Positions 1 to 8,321 of a DNA stretch of 64,000 nucleotides are shown piece by piece. Source of the stretch: Paraburkholderia azotifigens (GTDB taxonomy: Bacteria; Pseudomonadota; Gammaproteobacteria; Burkholderiales; Burkholderiaceae); assembly GCF_007995085.1 (NCBI RefSeq), contig NZ_VOQS01000003.1, positions 2,170,001 to 2,234,000 on the forward strand. The letters are read 5' to 3'. The first letter of the stretch is position 1; every line of letters starts with the position of its first letter. The notes beneath the pieces were generated by a model. It did no database searches and was not told the DNA's origin. It saw only the letters and a program-made list of their open reading frames with translations. The translations under genes were made by a program, and so were the position numbers.

Positions 1-381
1 GACGGGCGGGTGCGTGGTCTTGAAGAACGTGTTGTAGAAGGGCAGTTCCTGCAATTGCTTATAGGCAGCGTCCGCCAGTTCCTTGCGTCCATAGCCGACA
101 TTTACGCACCACAGTCCCGCCATGCCGTCGATGATCTTGTTGCCGTCGGAGTCCCACAGATAGACGCCTTCCGCCTTGACGATCACGCGGCTACCCGCGC
201 GATTCAGTGCGCCCATGTCGGAGAACGGATGAATGTGATGCGCGGCGTCGAGCGCGCGGTACTCCGCGGTGCTGCGCTGCTGTTGCGATGCGCCTGACGT
301 CGCGGCCGATTGTGCCGATTGCGCCGGTTGTGCCGGTTCCGCGGGTTGCACGTAAGCGATTTCTTCTGTTCTGAAACTCAT
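1..381 (-). CDS. Class III (PLP) aminotransferase, 3' end outside the window
   Basis: Only the first 127 codons are present; the gene runs off the left edge. The N-terminal tail is Ala/Gln/Ser-rich, followed by the typical start of omega-amino acid:pyruvate or putrescine aminotransferases: a HHIHPFSD stretch, VYLWDSDGNKIIDGMAGLW, then VNVGYGRKEL and a TFFKTTHPP segment that lines the active site in this family. The PLP lysine would lie beyond the edge. ATG at 381 follows GGAGGCAAC. It is the third gene of a minus-strand run after puuD and puuA (60 bp gap), so a putrescine or monoamine aminotransferase (SpuC-like) that feeds aminobutyraldehyde to the downstream dehydrogenase is the likely role. 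Substrate is inferred from context only. Confidence 0.85.
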   Translation of the reverse strand, partial: MSFRTEEIAYVQPAEPAQPAQSAQSAATSGASQQQRSTAEYRALDAAHHIHPFSDMGALNRAGSRVIVKAEGVYLWDSDGNKIIDGMAGLWCVNVGYGRKELADAAYKQLQELPFYNTFFKTTHPPV

Positions 382-441
382 GTTGCCTCCAGTTTTCTTT
401 GCTATGGCGCGTTCGTCTGTCGAGTACTTTCGAAAGAAGAC

Positions 442-1776
442 TTAAACGTGCAACAGCAAATGCCTGCGTTCCCACGAACTGATCACGCGGAAAAACGCTT
501 CGTATTCGGTTTCCTTCAGCGCGAGATACGCCTTGACGAACTGCTCGCCCATGATTTCCGCAAGCGGCTCGCAGGCGCCCATCAAGGTGAGTCCCTCTTC
601 GAGATTGCGCGGCAATTGATAGGGCAATTCGTAGCCGTCGCTCGCAAGCGGTTCCGTGGGCGTGAGGCGCTGCGTAATGCCGAGATAACCTGCCGCCAGC
701 GTGCCCGCAATCGCAAGGTACGGATTGCAGTCGACACCCGGAATGCGGTTCTCGATACGACGCGCCTGCGGACCCGAATGCGGAATACGAAAGCCGACAG
801 TTCGGTTGTCGTAACCCCATTGCACGTTGATCGGCGCGGCCATGAAGCGCGACAGCCGGCGATACGAATTGATGTACGGCGCGAAGATCGGCATCAGTGC
901 GGGCGTGTATTTCTGCAGGCCTGCGAGATACTGGTTGAACATTTCGGTCGGCTTGCCGTCGCTGCCCGTGAACAGGTTCTGGCCCGTCTCTTCATCGACG
1001 AGGCTTTGATGCACGTGCATGGCCGACCCGGGTTCGCCTTCCATTGGCTTCGCCATGAATGTCGCGTACATGTGATGACGCAGCGCCGCTTCGCGCACGG
1101 TGCGCTTGAAGAGGAACACCTGATCCGCGAGCTTGAGCGGATCGCCGTGCAGGAAGTTGATTTCCATCTGCGCGGCGCCCACTTCGTGAATCAGCGTGTC
1201 GACTTCGAGTTCCTGAATGTCGCAGTACTCGTAGATGTCTTCGAACAGCGGATCGAATTCGTTGACGGCTTCGATCGAATACGCCTGACGTCCCGTTTCC
1301 GCGCGTCCCGTACGTCCGACGGGCGGCCGCAAAGGCAGATCGGGATCCTTGTTCATATCGACCAGATAGAACTCCAGCTCCGGCGCGATGACGGGCTTCC
1401 AGCCCTTTGCCTTATACAGATCGAGCACGCGGCGCAGCACGCGGCGCGGCGAGATCGCGACGGGCGTGCCGTCGAAATGCACGCAATCGTGGATCACCTG
1501 CGCCGTCGGGTCGACGGCCCACGGAATGATGCGGATCGTCGACGGATCGGGCACGCACACCATGTCGGGATCGGTGACGCCCGTGAGCGAGCCGTCCTCG
1601 GGATATTCGCCTGTCACCGTCTGGATCATCACGGCTTGCGGCAGGCGCATCGATTCGCCCGATTCGAACTTGCTGCGCGGAATGATCTTGCCGCGCGCGA
1701 TCCCCGCCATGTCGGGAATGATCGCTTCGATCTCGGTGATGTGATGTTTCTTCAGAAACTCGTCAATCTCTTGCAT
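442..1776 (-). CDS. puuA: Gamma-glutamylputrescine synthetase (glutamine synthetase family)
   Basis: A 444-residue glutamine-synthetase fold protein; the usual length for PuuA. It would ligate glutamate to putrescine with ATP, the first step of the gamma-glutamylated putrescine route. Visible motifs are the metal-binding glutamates in PELEFYLVD (residues 132-140), the ATP-site GSAMHVHQSL (250-259) and the glutamate-binding RRIENRIPG (339-347). The reading frame stays open far upstream, but ATG at 1776 gives the canonical N-terminus. It follows puuD by 32 bp and precedes the aminotransferase by 60 bp, indicating an operon. Family membership is certain; polyamine specificity (versus other gamma-glutamyl amine ligases) rests on the puuD/puuC/puuR neighbourhood. 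Confidence 0.9.
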   Translation of the reverse strand: MQEIDEFLKKHHITEIEAIIPDMAGIARGKIIPRSKFESGESMRLPQAVMIQTVTGEYPEDGSLTGVTDPDMVCVPDPSTIRIIPWAVDPTAQVIHDCVHFDGTPVAISPRRVLRRVLDLYKAKGWKPVIAPELEFYLVDMNKDPDLPLRPPVGRTGRAETGRQAYSIEAVNEFDPLFEDIYEYCDIQELEVDTLIHEVGAAQMEINFLHGDPLKLADQVFLFKRTVREAALRHHMYATFMAKPMEGEPGSAMHVHQSLVDEETGQNLFTGSDGKPTEMFNQYLAGLQKYTPALMPIFAPYINSYRRLSRFMAAPINVQWGYDNRTVGFRIPHSGPQARRIENRIPGVDCNPYLAIAGTLAAGYLGITQRLTPTEPLASDGYELPYQLPRNLEEGLTLMGACEPLAEIMGEQFVKAYLALKETEYEAFFRVISSWERRHLLLHV

Positions 1777-1808
1777 GATCGTTCTCTCTGTTTTTGCGCG
1801 AACGGGGA

Positions 1809-2597
1809 TCAGACATGTGCATTTGCAGTGACTGCCGAACCCGTCCTCATGCGCATTCGATCGCGGCATGCGGCACCGAACGCACGGAAGATCGCCGTCG
1901 ATAGCGCATCGCTCGCATGCTTCCACTCCGGGTGCCACTGCACACCCAGCGTGAAGGCACGCGCATGCGACACGCTGATCGCTTCGATCAACCCGTCCGG
2001 CGCGCGGGCTTCGACCGTGAGGCCGTCGCCGAGCCGCTCGACGCCTTGACCATGCAGCGAATTCACGCGCACTTCGCTCGCGCCGCCCGCGAGCTTCTGC
2101 AACAGCCCGCCTTGCACCAGATGCAGCGCATGCGAGGGCGCGTACTGCAGGTCGAGATCGTCTTCCTTGTTCTCGCGATGGTCGTCGTAGCCTTCCACCG
2201 TTTGAACGCTTTGATGCAGCGTTCCGCCGAATACGACATTCATTTCCTGGAAGCCACGGCAAATGGCGAGGACGGGAATGCCCGCGTCGATCGCGGCGCG
2301 CATCAGCGGCAGCGTCGTTGCATCGCGCGCGGCATCGTGCAGCGTGCCTGCCGCGCTCGCATGACCGCCGTATCGATGCGGCTCGACATTCGAATAGCTG
2401 CCCGTGAAGAGCAGGCCGTCGATATGTGCGAGCAGATCTCCGGACGCCTGCCGTTCGCCCAGCGCGGGCAGCAGCATCGCGAGCGCCTGCGCGCCGTCCA
2501 CGACGGCGGCAATGTACTTCTCGCCGACCACGTGCGACGGATGCGGGCCCATCATCGTTCTGTCGGCACTGATGCCGACGAGTGGCTTGATTTGCAT
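1809..2597 (-). CDS. puuD: Gamma-glutamyl-gamma-aminobutyrate hydrolase (class I amidotransferase fold)
   Basis: Predicted 262-residue cytosolic hydrolase that releases GABA from gamma-glutamyl-GABA, the last gamma-glutamyl step of putrescine breakdown. The class I glutamine-amidotransferase triad is visible: nucleophile Cys113 in VLAICRGFQ and the His222/Glu224 pair in QWHPEW. The start ATG at 2597 is chosen because it begins the conserved MQIKPLVGIS; an upstream in-frame extension to 2675 has no family resemblance. First gene of the minus-strand run puuD-puuA-aminotransferase and divergent (across about 950 bp) from the PuuR-like regulator and puuC. Confidence 0.88.
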   Translation of the reverse strand: MQIKPLVGISADRTMMGPHPSHVVGEKYIAAVVDGAQALAMLLPALGERQASGDLLAHIDGLLFTGSYSNVEPHRYGGHASAAGTLHDAARDATTLPLMRAAIDAGIPVLAICRGFQEMNVVFGGTLHQSVQTVEGYDDHRENKEDDLDLQYAPSHALHLVQGGLLQKLAGGASEVRVNSLHGQGVERLGDGLTVEARAPDGLIEAISVSHARAFTLGVQWHPEWKHASDALSTAIFRAFGAACRDRMRMRTGSAVTANAHV

Positions 2598-3545
2598 AAC
2601 TAACGTGTATTCGTTGTTGACTGCGGAAACGCGCAAATATTGCGTTGTGTACGTGCGGCACGATTCCGCCGCCATGCGCAGGGCGCAAAGCTGCAGGAGT
2701 GTGCTTGCGTGGCAGCGCCGTCAGCGCATCGCGCCGCGCGTTGCAATCAGGTACGCGGTCCGGTCGGCTCCGCTGCGTGCGATCGCAGGCGCGCAGCGGC
2801 GCGTGCCCGATTCGAGGGCGAGCGCGACCGACGACGCGGCGCAATCAGGCGCGCGAAGCAGTGGCCCTCGAGCGGGCCGGACAGCGAAAGGCGGAGAGGC
2901 GCTAGGGCAAGAGCGATGCGACTTCGTCGGTATGCACCGCGATGAACGCACGCGCTGAAATGGAGTTATGACGACGGACGGAACGGCGCGACAGGATCGT
3001 GAAGACGGACAGAAAGCGGCGAAACGCAAGCCTGCCGTTGCTGCCGTCGGCGATGGCGTTGTCAGCGCGAAGACACCTCGCGAACTGACTACGATCCCAC
3101 CTAACCAAAGGGCCTCGGACTCTCACGATTACACTCGACTGGCACGTTGAAAGTATTGAACGCCCCGTTCGTAAAACGAGTCTGACGTTTAAAGAAACGG
3201 GACGGCAGGTTGCGATTCGAATTGCATCGATTAGTCGTTGCATGGCGATGAATCGGGCCTTTGCACCGGCTATTCGAACAAAGCAACATCAACCTGTAGA
3301 CCAGCATATACGAGTCAAAAAGGGCGTCAAAGTCTTTTTGCGAATCTTTGATCAGGGCTTACCCTGAGCTATTTATGGGCATTTATGTCCACTTCGAAGC
3401 ACGTCGATACGTAAAAATTTCGCTTTGCTTACAGGGTTTTCCCCAAAAGCAATCAATTTAAAGTGATTAGAATATTCAACACACGCACGTGCTATTCGAA
3501 TGGCACTTTCTTTGTGCGGAACTTTCCGTTTTCGTGAGTGCATCG
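2598..3545. other. Long divergent intergenic region between puuD and the regulator
   Basis: About 950 bp without a convincing gene. The half next to puuD is GC-rich and open in several frames, but no frame shows a recognisable protein. The half next to the regulator is clearly AT-richer and probably holds its promoter. A short GAATATTC palindrome lies at 3470-3477, 69 bp before the regulator start; whether it is an operator is unknown. No riboswitch or RNA gene was recognised. Confidence 0.5.
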
Positions 3546-4097
3546 ATGTCCATTGAAGTCGCAACCCGTCTGCAGTACATCCGCAAAAAGCACGGTCTTT
3601 CGCAGCGCGAGCTCGCGAAGCGGGCAGGCGTGACGAATGGCACGATTTCATTGATCGAACAGAACCGCGTGAGTCCTTCCGTCGGCTCGCTAAAGAAGCT
3701 GCTCGAATGTATCCCGATGAGCCTCGCTGAATTCTTCACATTTGAAGTGGAGGCCGATCGCACGGTGGTGTCGCGCCGTGCGGACATGCCGAACCTCGGC
3801 AACGAGCAGATCGAGTTCTATCTGGCGGGCGCGAGCGTCAAGGACCGCAATATGGGGATCATGCGCGAGGTGTATCAGCCGCTCGCGGATACGGGCTCTG
3901 AAATGCTGCAGCATGCGGGACACGAGGGCGGCGTGGTGGTCAGCGGTCAGCTCGAATTGACCGTCGACGGCACCACGTGGCTGCTCGACCCCGGCGACAG
4001 CTATTACTTCGAAAGCCGCTTACCGCATCGTTTTCGCAATCCCAGCGCGCAACAGGTGTGCGAGGTCGTGTCGGCTAATTCGCCGCCTACTTTCTGA
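3546..4097 (+). CDS. puuR: XRE-cupin transcriptional regulator, PuuR-like
   Basis: A 183-residue protein, the size of E. coli PuuR (185). Residues about 5-60 form an XRE helix-turn-helix (LSQRELAKRAGVTNGTIS), and residues about 105-180 form a small cupin (GGVVVSGQLELTVDG, LDPGDSYYFES, LPHRFRNPS) that in PuuR senses putrescine. ATG at 3546 is preferred over the upstream in-frame codon at 3489, because the conserved region starts at MSIEVATRLQYIR; a GTG at 3535 is out of frame. It lies 100 bp before puuC in the same direction and divergent from puuDA, so repression of the whole puu locus is the expected job. Specific ligand is inferred from context. Confidence 0.85.
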   Translation: MSIEVATRLQYIRKKHGLSQRELAKRAGVTNGTISLIEQNRVSPSVGSLKKLLECIPMSLAEFFTFEVEADRTVVSRRADMPNLGNEQIEFYLAGASVKDRNMGIMREVYQPLADTGSEMLQHAGHEGGVVVSGQLELTVDGTTWLLDPGDSYYFESRLPHRFRNPSAQQVCEVVSANSPPTF

Positions 4098-4197
4098 TTG
4101 CTTCGCACGCCGCTTCGCGTCAACGCGTTCCAGTGCGGCATCGCATCGTGCATATGGCAGTTGCTCCGTGCTGAACGCATAACATTGAGGCATCCTG

Positions 4198-5691
4198 ATG
4201 GACAAGACGACATTGGCTTACTGGCAGGAAAAGGCGACGGCGCTGGCAATCGAAGGGCGCGCGTTTATCGACGGCGAGTATCGTGCCGCTGAAAACGGGC
4301 GCACGTTCGACTGCGTGAGCCCCATCGACGGCAAGGTGCTCGCGAAGGTCGCCGATTGCGGTGAGGCCGACGTGAACAACGCCGTGCGTGCCGCGCGCCG
4401 CGCGTTCGACACCGGCGTTTGGTCCGGGCTCAATCCGCGTCGGCGCAAGGCGAAGCTGCTCAAATGGGCCGCGTTGATGCGCGAGCATCTCGACGAGCTC
4501 GCGTTGCTCGAAACGCTCGATGCAGGCAAGCCGATTGGCGACACGACATCCGTCGACGTGCCGGGCGCCGCGTACTGCGTCGAATGGTTCGCGGAGGCGA
4601 TCGACAAGGTCGGCGGCGAAGTGGTGCCCGCCGATCATCATCTCGTCGGGCTCGTGACGCGTGAACCGCTCGGCGTCGTCGCCGCCGTCGTGCCATGGAA
4701 TTTTCCGATCCTGATGGCGTCGTGGAAATTCGGCCCTGCGCTTGCGGCTGGCAATAGCATCGTGCTGAAGCCTTCGGAGAAGTCTCCGCTGACGGCGATT
4801 CGTGTCGCACAGCTCGCGCACGAAGCGGGTATTCCTGCGGGCGTATTCAATGTCGTGCCGGGCGGCGGCGAGCCGGGCAAGTTGCTCGCGCTTCACTACG
4901 ACGTGGATTGTCTCGCATTCACGGGCTCGACGAATGTCGGCAAGCTGATCATGCAGTATGCAGGGCAATCCAATCTGAAACGCGTATGGCTCGAGCTGGG
5001 CGGCAAGTCGCCGAACATCGTGCTGCCCGATTGCCCCGATCTCGATCGGGCTGCGAAGACTGCGGCGGGCGCTATCTTCTACAACATGGGTGAGATGTGT
5101 ACGGCCGGTTCGCGTCTGCTCGTACATCGCGACATCAAGGACGTGTTTCTCGACAAGCTGGTCGCGGCGGCGCGCAGTTATACGCCGGGTAATCCGCTGG
5201 ACCCGAAGACGTCGATGGGCGCCATCGTCGATCAGGTTCAACTCGATCGCGTGCTCGGCTACATCGAAGCGGGGCGCGCCGAAGCGAAGCTGCTGCATGG
5301 CGGCGCGCGCGTGCAGCAGGAAAGCGGTGGCTTCTATATCGAGCCGACTGTTTTCGATGTGCCGAAACACGATGCGAAGATCGCACGTGAAGAGATTTTC
5401 GGGCCGGTGCTGTCGGTGATCACGTTCGATACGATCGACGAAGCCGTGCAGATCGCCAACGACAGCGACTATGGCCTGGCGGCCGCCGTGTGGACAGCCA
5501 ACCTGACGACGGCGCATGAAGTGTCGCGGCGTCTGCGCGCGGGCACTGTCTGGGTCAACTGCTATGACGAAGGCGGCGACATGAACTTCCCGTTCGGCGG
5601 CTACAGGCAGTCGGGCAATGGGCGCGACAAGTCGCTGCATGCGCTCGAGAAGTACACGGAGTTGAAGTCGACGCTGGTGCGTTTGCGTTGA
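4198..5691 (+). CDS. puuC: Gamma-glutamyl-gamma-aminobutyraldehyde dehydrogenase
   Basis: A 497-residue NAD(P)-dependent aldehyde dehydrogenase, matching PuuC length. It would oxidise gamma-glutamyl-gamma-aminobutyraldehyde (and other aminoaldehydes) to the acid used by PuuD. Visible landmarks are PWNFP (166-170), the Rossmann FTGSTNVGK, the general-base Glu266 in LELGGK and the catalytic Cys301 in GEMCTAG. It follows the PuuR-like gene by 100 bp. Downstream, GCGGCGCGCG (5698-5707) pairs with CGCGCGCCGC (5724-5733), a possible hairpin between this gene and the convergent MFS gene, although it lacks a T-run. The glutamylputrescine oxidase puuB is not in the window. Confidence 0.9.
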   Translation: MDKTTLAYWQEKATALAIEGRAFIDGEYRAAENGRTFDCVSPIDGKVLAKVADCGEADVNNAVRAARRAFDTGVWSGLNPRRRKAKLLKWAALMREHLDELALLETLDAGKPIGDTTSVDVPGAAYCVEWFAEAIDKVGGEVVPADHHLVGLVTREPLGVVAAVVPWNFPILMASWKFGPALAAGNSIVLKPSEKSPLTAIRVAQLAHEAGIPAGVFNVVPGGGEPGKLLALHYDVDCLAFTGSTNVGKLIMQYAGQSNLKRVWLELGGKSPNIVLPDCPDLDRAAKTAAGAIFYNMGEMCTAGSRLLVHRDIKDVFLDKLVAAARSYTPGNPLDPKTSMGAIVDQVQLDRVLGYIEAGRAEAKLLHGGARVQQESGGFYIEPTVFDVPKHDAKIAREEIFGPVLSVITFDTIDEAVQIANDSDYGLAAAVWTANLTTAHEVSRRLRAGTVWVNCYDEGGDMNFPFGGYRQSGNGRDKSLHALEKYTELKSTLVRLR

Positions 5692-5737
5692 AGCAAAGCG
5701 GCGCGCGCTGTCGGCATGCATCGCGCGCGCCGCGCAT

Positions 5738-6940
5738 TCACAGCGACGAAGGCGAGGGCATACGGTGTCGCGCCTGACGATGCCCTTCACGCATGCCGAG
5801 CGTGTAGATCATGAGCCCGCCGCTCATGATCGCGAGTTGCCACATCAGCAGATCGTTGCCGAGCGTTTTCATCGCGGGGCCCGCAAATAGCGGCCCGACG
5901 ATCGAGCACGCGGTAAACGCCAGCGACAGCAAGCGCATGTTGCGCGTAATCGCCTGCCTGTCGCCGCAGGCAGCCGCATACATGCCGAGCGTGATGTACG
6001 CGCTGTTCATGCCGCCGAGAAAAAGCGCGGCCACGATATACCCCAACGAAGCCATCGGCGCGAACGAGAACGCAACGATCGATGCCGTGCTCGCCGACGC
6101 GCAAACAATCACCGTTGCGGTGAGACCGAAGCGGTCCGCAAACGATCCAACGGGAAGTTGCAGCACCATGCCGCCGATGCCGAAGCACATGAGCATCGTC
6201 GCGGTTTGTGCGGCGCTGAGTCCGCGGCTGTCCGCGAACAGCGGAAAGAGTCCGTAGAGCGCGCCATCGCCGATACCGCCGACAGCGATCGTCACGAGGC
6301 CGAGGCAAACGACCGGACCGGGTTCGACGCGCTGTCCTTGCGCGGCTGGCGTGACGGATACCGTCTGCCGCGCGGACGAACGCGTGATCCATAGCGGAAT
6401 CGCGGCGGCTGCCGTGAGCAGCGCGCCAGACATGAACACGAGTGTTCCGCTCACGCCGCACAGTGCGGCCAACGCGGGCGCAAGCACGCCCGCCGATGCG
6501 ATGAATGCTTCATGGATGCCGACGACTTTGCCGCTCTTGCCGGCAGGCACAAGACTGTATAGCCAGGTTTCGTTCGCGATCCAGCGCAAGCCGATGCCGA
6601 GTCCCGTCAGCATCCCCGGCAAGATCCACGCGGGCCACGTCAAGGTGCCCAACGACGCGTACGCAATGAGTGACGCGAGGAGCCCAAGCGATACCGTCAG
6701 CTTCGATCCGATACGCTCCATCAAACGTGGCGCGAGCAGCAGTCCGATGAACATGCCCGTCCATTGCGCGGCCGCGAAGAGCCCGGCGCGCGGCGCGTCG
6801 AGTCCCTGATGCGCGAGCCAGACGGGCAAGACCATGAAGCCGATGCCGAACTGACCGATCTGCGACAGCGTGGAGACGGCCGTCAGCGCGGCCACGGCGC
6901 CCCAACGCATGTGGATCGCGTCGGAATTGGCCGTGTTCAT
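5738..6940 (-). CDS. MFS transporter
   Basis: A 400-residue hydrophobic protein with about 12 predicted membrane helices and MFS features such as LLLAPRLMERIGSK (motif A-like loop after helix 2) and a long cytosolic middle loop around residues 190-205. It resembles the YcaD/SetA-like drug or metabolite exporters, but the substrate cannot be read from sequence. ATG at 6940 overlaps the TGA of the MarR gene (ATGA), which points to translational coupling and makes this transporter the likely target of that regulator. Confidence 0.8.
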   Translation of the reverse strand: MNTANSDAIHMRWGAVAALTAVSTLSQIGQFGIGFMVLPVWLAHQGLDAPRAGLFAAAQWTGMFIGLLLAPRLMERIGSKLTVSLGLLASLIAYASLGTLTWPAWILPGMLTGLGIGLRWIANETWLYSLVPAGKSGKVVGIHEAFIASAGVLAPALAALCGVSGTLVFMSGALLTAAAAIPLWITRSSARQTVSVTPAAQGQRVEPGPVVCLGLVTIAVGGIGDGALYGLFPLFADSRGLSAAQTATMLMCFGIGGMVLQLPVGSFADRFGLTATVIVCASASTASIVAFSFAPMASLGYIVAALFLGGMNSAYITLGMYAAACGDRQAITRNMRLLSLAFTACSIVGPLFAGPAMKTLGNDLLMWQLAIMSGGLMIYTLGMREGHRQARHRMPSPSSL

Positions 6941-7470
6941 GATGCGTTCCCATCGGGCATCGGCAGTCCCTGATCGCGGCATTCGACGGGACAGCCCGCT
7001 TTCAGGCACGGCTTGTCGTCGCAGAAGCGGCAGAGCTGCATCGCGTGCGACGCATCGCGCGTTTCATTCCAGAGGATCTTGATCAGCAAATGCTCGAACA
7101 CATCGCGTTCGTCTTCGTCGAGCCTCGCGACAATCCGTTCGAGCATGCGCCCGCGCGCGGTCCGCAAGCGGTTCGCTTCGCGGCGTCCCGTTGCTGTCAG
7201 CGCCAGGGCGACGGAGCGCTTGTCGCTGCCTGCTTTCTTTTCGACGAGACCGGCATCGACGAGTCCCGCCACCGCGCGCACCGCGGCGGGATGCGAGAGA
7301 TCGACGGCGTCGCGCAGCAGTTCGATCGACGAATCGGGATACTGGCCGATCGCATTGAGCATCGCGCGTGACGTCGACCCCGACAGCGCGGGAATGGAGG
7401 GTTGCGCGTCGAGTTCGTCCGTCACCAGAAGGGCGAGCACGCCAAGCAGATTTTCCGTGCGCCGGGTCAT
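6937..7470 (-). CDS. MarR-family regulator with a C-terminal cysteine cluster
   Basis: A 177-residue winged-helix protein. The DNA-binding part is around residues 45-100 (LLRDAVDLSHPAAVRAVAGLVDAGLVEKK, then the wing with SDKRSVALALT). MarR proteins are usually about 140-150 residues; this one has an extra tail with five cysteines (147, 150, 155, 160, 164; spacing C-x2-C-x4-C-x4-C-x3-C), which could bind a metal or an Fe-S cluster, or sense oxidants. It overlaps the MFS start by four bases, and a perfect palindrome (7498-7518) sits 27 bp upstream of its start, so autoregulation of a two-gene operon is likely. Confidence 0.85.
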   Translation of the reverse strand: MTRRTENLLGVLALLVTDELDAQPSIPALSGSTSRAMLNAIGQYPDSSIELLRDAVDLSHPAAVRAVAGLVDAGLVEKKAGSDKRSVALALTATGRREANRLRTARGRMLERIVARLDEDERDVFEHLLIKILWNETRDASHAMQLCRFCDDKPCLKAGCPVECRDQGLPMPDGNAS

Positions 7471-7497
7471 CGCATCACCTCAATATGTGCGCTGTGC

Positions 7498-7518
7498 ATA
7501 TGTGCATGATGCACATAT
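7498..7518. promoter_or_regulatory. Palindromic operator candidate for the MarR regulator
   Basis: A perfect inverted repeat: ATATGTGCAT, one central G, ATGCACATAT. It lies just upstream of the MarR-family start (7470, minus strand). A second imperfect copy, ATATGTGC at 7483-7490 followed by GCTGTGCATA, overlaps the space to the start codon. Length and symmetry suit a MarR dimer. Binding is inferred from position. Confidence 0.65.
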
Positions 7519-7677
7519 CAGGCCGTGATTTCAAGGTGAATTCCGTCGACCCTTTTTTACGTTGTTCAGCGCCTTGCACAGAAATATCCAGTAACGGATT
7601 AGTAACTCAAGTGCGGGTCGTTTCGACTATTGTTCATATATTGCAGGTTGGATTTTCTCATTGGCAGGTCGACGAAG

Positions 7678-8259
7678 ATGAACAAGACTCGGGTCGCTAG
7701 AAAGGTCGCTGTGCCGGCGCTCGTCGTCGGAGTGTTGCTCGCATTGGGCGGTTGCGCGGTCGTGCCGCCGAGCGGGCCGAGCGTGGTGGCGCTGCCGCGC
7801 AAGGGCGAACCGCTCGAACAGTTCCAGCAGGACGACTACGCGTGCCGCGACTATGCGTACCGCAGCACGGACGCAAACGGCGCGGCGCACGCTGCCACGA
7901 ACAATGCGGCGGGCAGCGCAGCCGTCGGTACGTTGGGCGGCGCTGCCGTCGGCGCGCTGCTCGGTGCGGCCGCGGGCAATGCCGGTGCGGGTGCGGCAAT
8001 CGGTGCCGGAAGCGGCCTGCTGATCGGCGGCGCGACGGGGGCGAATGGCGCGTCGTATTCGGCGTATGGTTTGCAGGCCCGCTACGACGCGGCTTACGCG
8101 CAGTGTATGACGTCGAAGGGCAACACCATTTCCCAGCCGCCCGCGCCCATGTATGCAACGCCGCCTGCATACTATGCGCCTGCGCCCGCTTATTACGCGC
8201 CGCGTCCTTACTATTACGGCCCGCCGGGCGTGGTCTACTCGCCGTATCCGTATTACTGA
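7678..8259 (+). CDS. Glycine-zipper outer-membrane lipoprotein
   Basis: A 193-residue predicted lipoprotein. The N-terminus carries a basic, hydrophobic signal with a lipobox-like LALGGC ending at Cys26. Residues about 85-130 are a Gly/Ala repeat (AAVGALLGAAAGNAGAGAAIGAG) typical of the glycine-zipper 2TM domain, which packs into membranes. The C-terminal 45 residues are Pro/Tyr-rich (YYAPAPAYYAP-type repeats). Such proteins are common envelope proteins of unknown precise role. ATG at 7678 begins the signal peptide; the open frame upstream to 7630 has no signal. A strong terminator follows. Confidence 0.8.
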   Translation: MNKTRVARKVAVPALVVGVLLALGGCAVVPPSGPSVVALPRKGEPLEQFQQDDYACRDYAYRSTDANGAAHAATNNAAGSAAVGTLGGAAVGALLGAAAGNAGAGAAIGAGSGLLIGGATGANGASYSAYGLQARYDAAYAQCMTSKGNTISQPPAPMYATPPAYYAPAPAYYAPRPYYYGPPGVVYSPYPYY

Positions 8260-8280
8260 TTCACACGACTCGCACGCTCG

Positions 8281-8318
8281 AAAAGCGTGAGCGCCTCATC
8301 CGCGCTCACGCTTTTTTT
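8281..8318. terminator. Rho-independent terminator, probably bidirectional
   Basis: AGCGTGAGCGC (8284-8294) pairs perfectly with GCGCTCACGCT (8302-8312), flanked by four A on the left and seven T on the right. It ends the lipoprotein gene and may also serve the convergent exporter gene that stops at 8322. Confidence 0.85.
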
Positions 8319-8321
8319 GTT

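Noticed and set aside
310..2049. 579-codon plus-strand ORF opposite puuA/puuD
   Set aside because: Antisense shadow of high-GC coding DNA. Its Arg/His/Ala-rich translation has no fold or motif, whereas the minus strand shows clear glutamine-synthetase and amidotransferase motifs.
4120..5790. 556-codon minus-strand ORF opposite puuC
   Set aside because: Shadow of puuC, Arg/His-rich, no motif.
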